From a virus, in the IMG/VR virus record IMGVR_UViG_3300043448_000583, positions 1-57,948 of that record: 57,948 bases of DNA; one strand, given 5' to 3'. The notes below the pieces were generated by a model. It ran no database searches and was not told the DNA's origin. It saw only the letters and a program-made list of their open reading frames with translations. A program made the translations under genes and the position numbers. Below are positions 57,713 to 57,948 of the stretch, piece after piece; within the stretch, counting starts at the first letter, position 1; each line of letters starts with the position of its first letter.

Positions 57713-57948
57713 AGGTAGACCACTGCTCTTAGTCATTTCAATATTATTTTTAACTATACCGGAAAGTATTTGTCTATCATCTGCGCTGTAGACATGAAAT
57801 AATTCATGTGCTGTCACTCCACCTCGCATATACCAGCTTAGTGTAAATATATCATCCTTAATTTGCATAACAGAATTGTCGTAGCTTTTAAGGAATTCTT
57901 CTAACTCAGAGTCCGGCAAATAGATTAATTTCTGGCGAAAAAATTTGC
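57704..57948 (-). CDS. Conserved T4-like phage protein, cut by the right window edge
   Basis: The frame is open to the right edge (reading KFFRQKLIYLPDSELEEF upstream of the first internal possible start), so only the last ~80 residues are in the window. The C-terminus LSWYMRGGVTAHELFHVYSADDRQIL and NNIEMTKSSGLPLL matches a protein I recognise in marine T4-like phages by the pattern WYMRGG...DR..I...I..N...T..SGLP; it may relate to the gp26-type baseplate hub assembly proteins, which I cannot confirm. It converges on the preceding gene and overlaps it by 9 bases. Confidence 0.7.
   Translation of the reverse strand, partial: KFFRQKLIYLPDSELEEFLKSYDNSVMQIKDDIFTLSWYMRGGVTAHELFHVYSADDRQILSGIVKNNIEMTKSSGLPLL

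Overview
The window is part of the genome of a T4-like contractile-tailed bacteriophage (myovirus). Nearly every gene belongs to the T4 virion, packaging or recombination core. The protein sequences look like the marine branch of that group (T4-like cyanophages and pelagiphages such as HTVC008M) rather than coliphage T4 itself: gp13, gp14, gp15, gp6, gp53 and the fibre-like proteins all have the marine form. Coding DNA is AT-rich (roughly one third G+C by eye). There are no photosynthesis genes, tRNAs or integrase here, so the host cannot be named from this window. All similarity statements are from recognition of family features, not from database searches.

Layout. (1) 14-7367, minus strand: a conserved unknown protein, large terminase gp17, two unknown proteins (one with an internal-protein-like N-terminus), a probable small terminase gp16, head-completion protein gp4, a small conserved protein and a tube-like tail protein. 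(2) After an intrinsic terminator, 7456-13045, minus: tail tube gp19, an enlarged tail sheath gp18, dNMP kinase gp1 and neck protein gp13. (3) 13087-16453, plus: neck gp14, tail terminator/sheath stabiliser gp15 and a Nudix hydrolase. (4) 16415-29947, minus: a glycosyltransferase interrupted by binding-module repeats, a run of fibre or appendage proteins (three share an N-terminal domain), a subtilisin-like protease and a collagen-like G-x-Q fibre. (5) 29950-51959, minus: a 4,273-residue structural protein containing a seven-bladed FG-GAP-like propeller, then baseplate proteins gp6, gp25, gp5, a hub candidate, gp53 and gp48/gp54. (6) 52036-57712, plus: late sigma factor gp55, recombination nuclease gp47/gp46, a small unknown protein, a GIY-YIG-like protein, about 420 bases of non-coding DNA that look like a structured RNA, and a membrane-active candidate internal protein. 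(7) A conserved gene runs off the right edge on the minus strand.

Regulation is unusually readable. T4-type late octamers ([T/A/G]ATAAATA) precede many virion genes, and the gene for the sigma factor that reads them, gp55, lies behind a near-consensus sigma-70 promoter. Late promoters fall into two classes: some sit 18 or more bases upstream of a Shine-Dalgarno site, and at least five sit only 4-5 bases from the start codon with no Shine-Dalgarno, which predicts leaderless or nearly leaderless late mRNAs. The expected order is: host polymerase makes gp55-gp47-gp46 early, then gp55-polymerase turns on the head, neck, tail and fibre genes.

The most promising undescribed items are the structured non-coding region at 56332-56743, the leaderless class of late promoter, the glycosyltransferase split by carbohydrate-binding-like repeats, and the propeller inside the giant tail protein.
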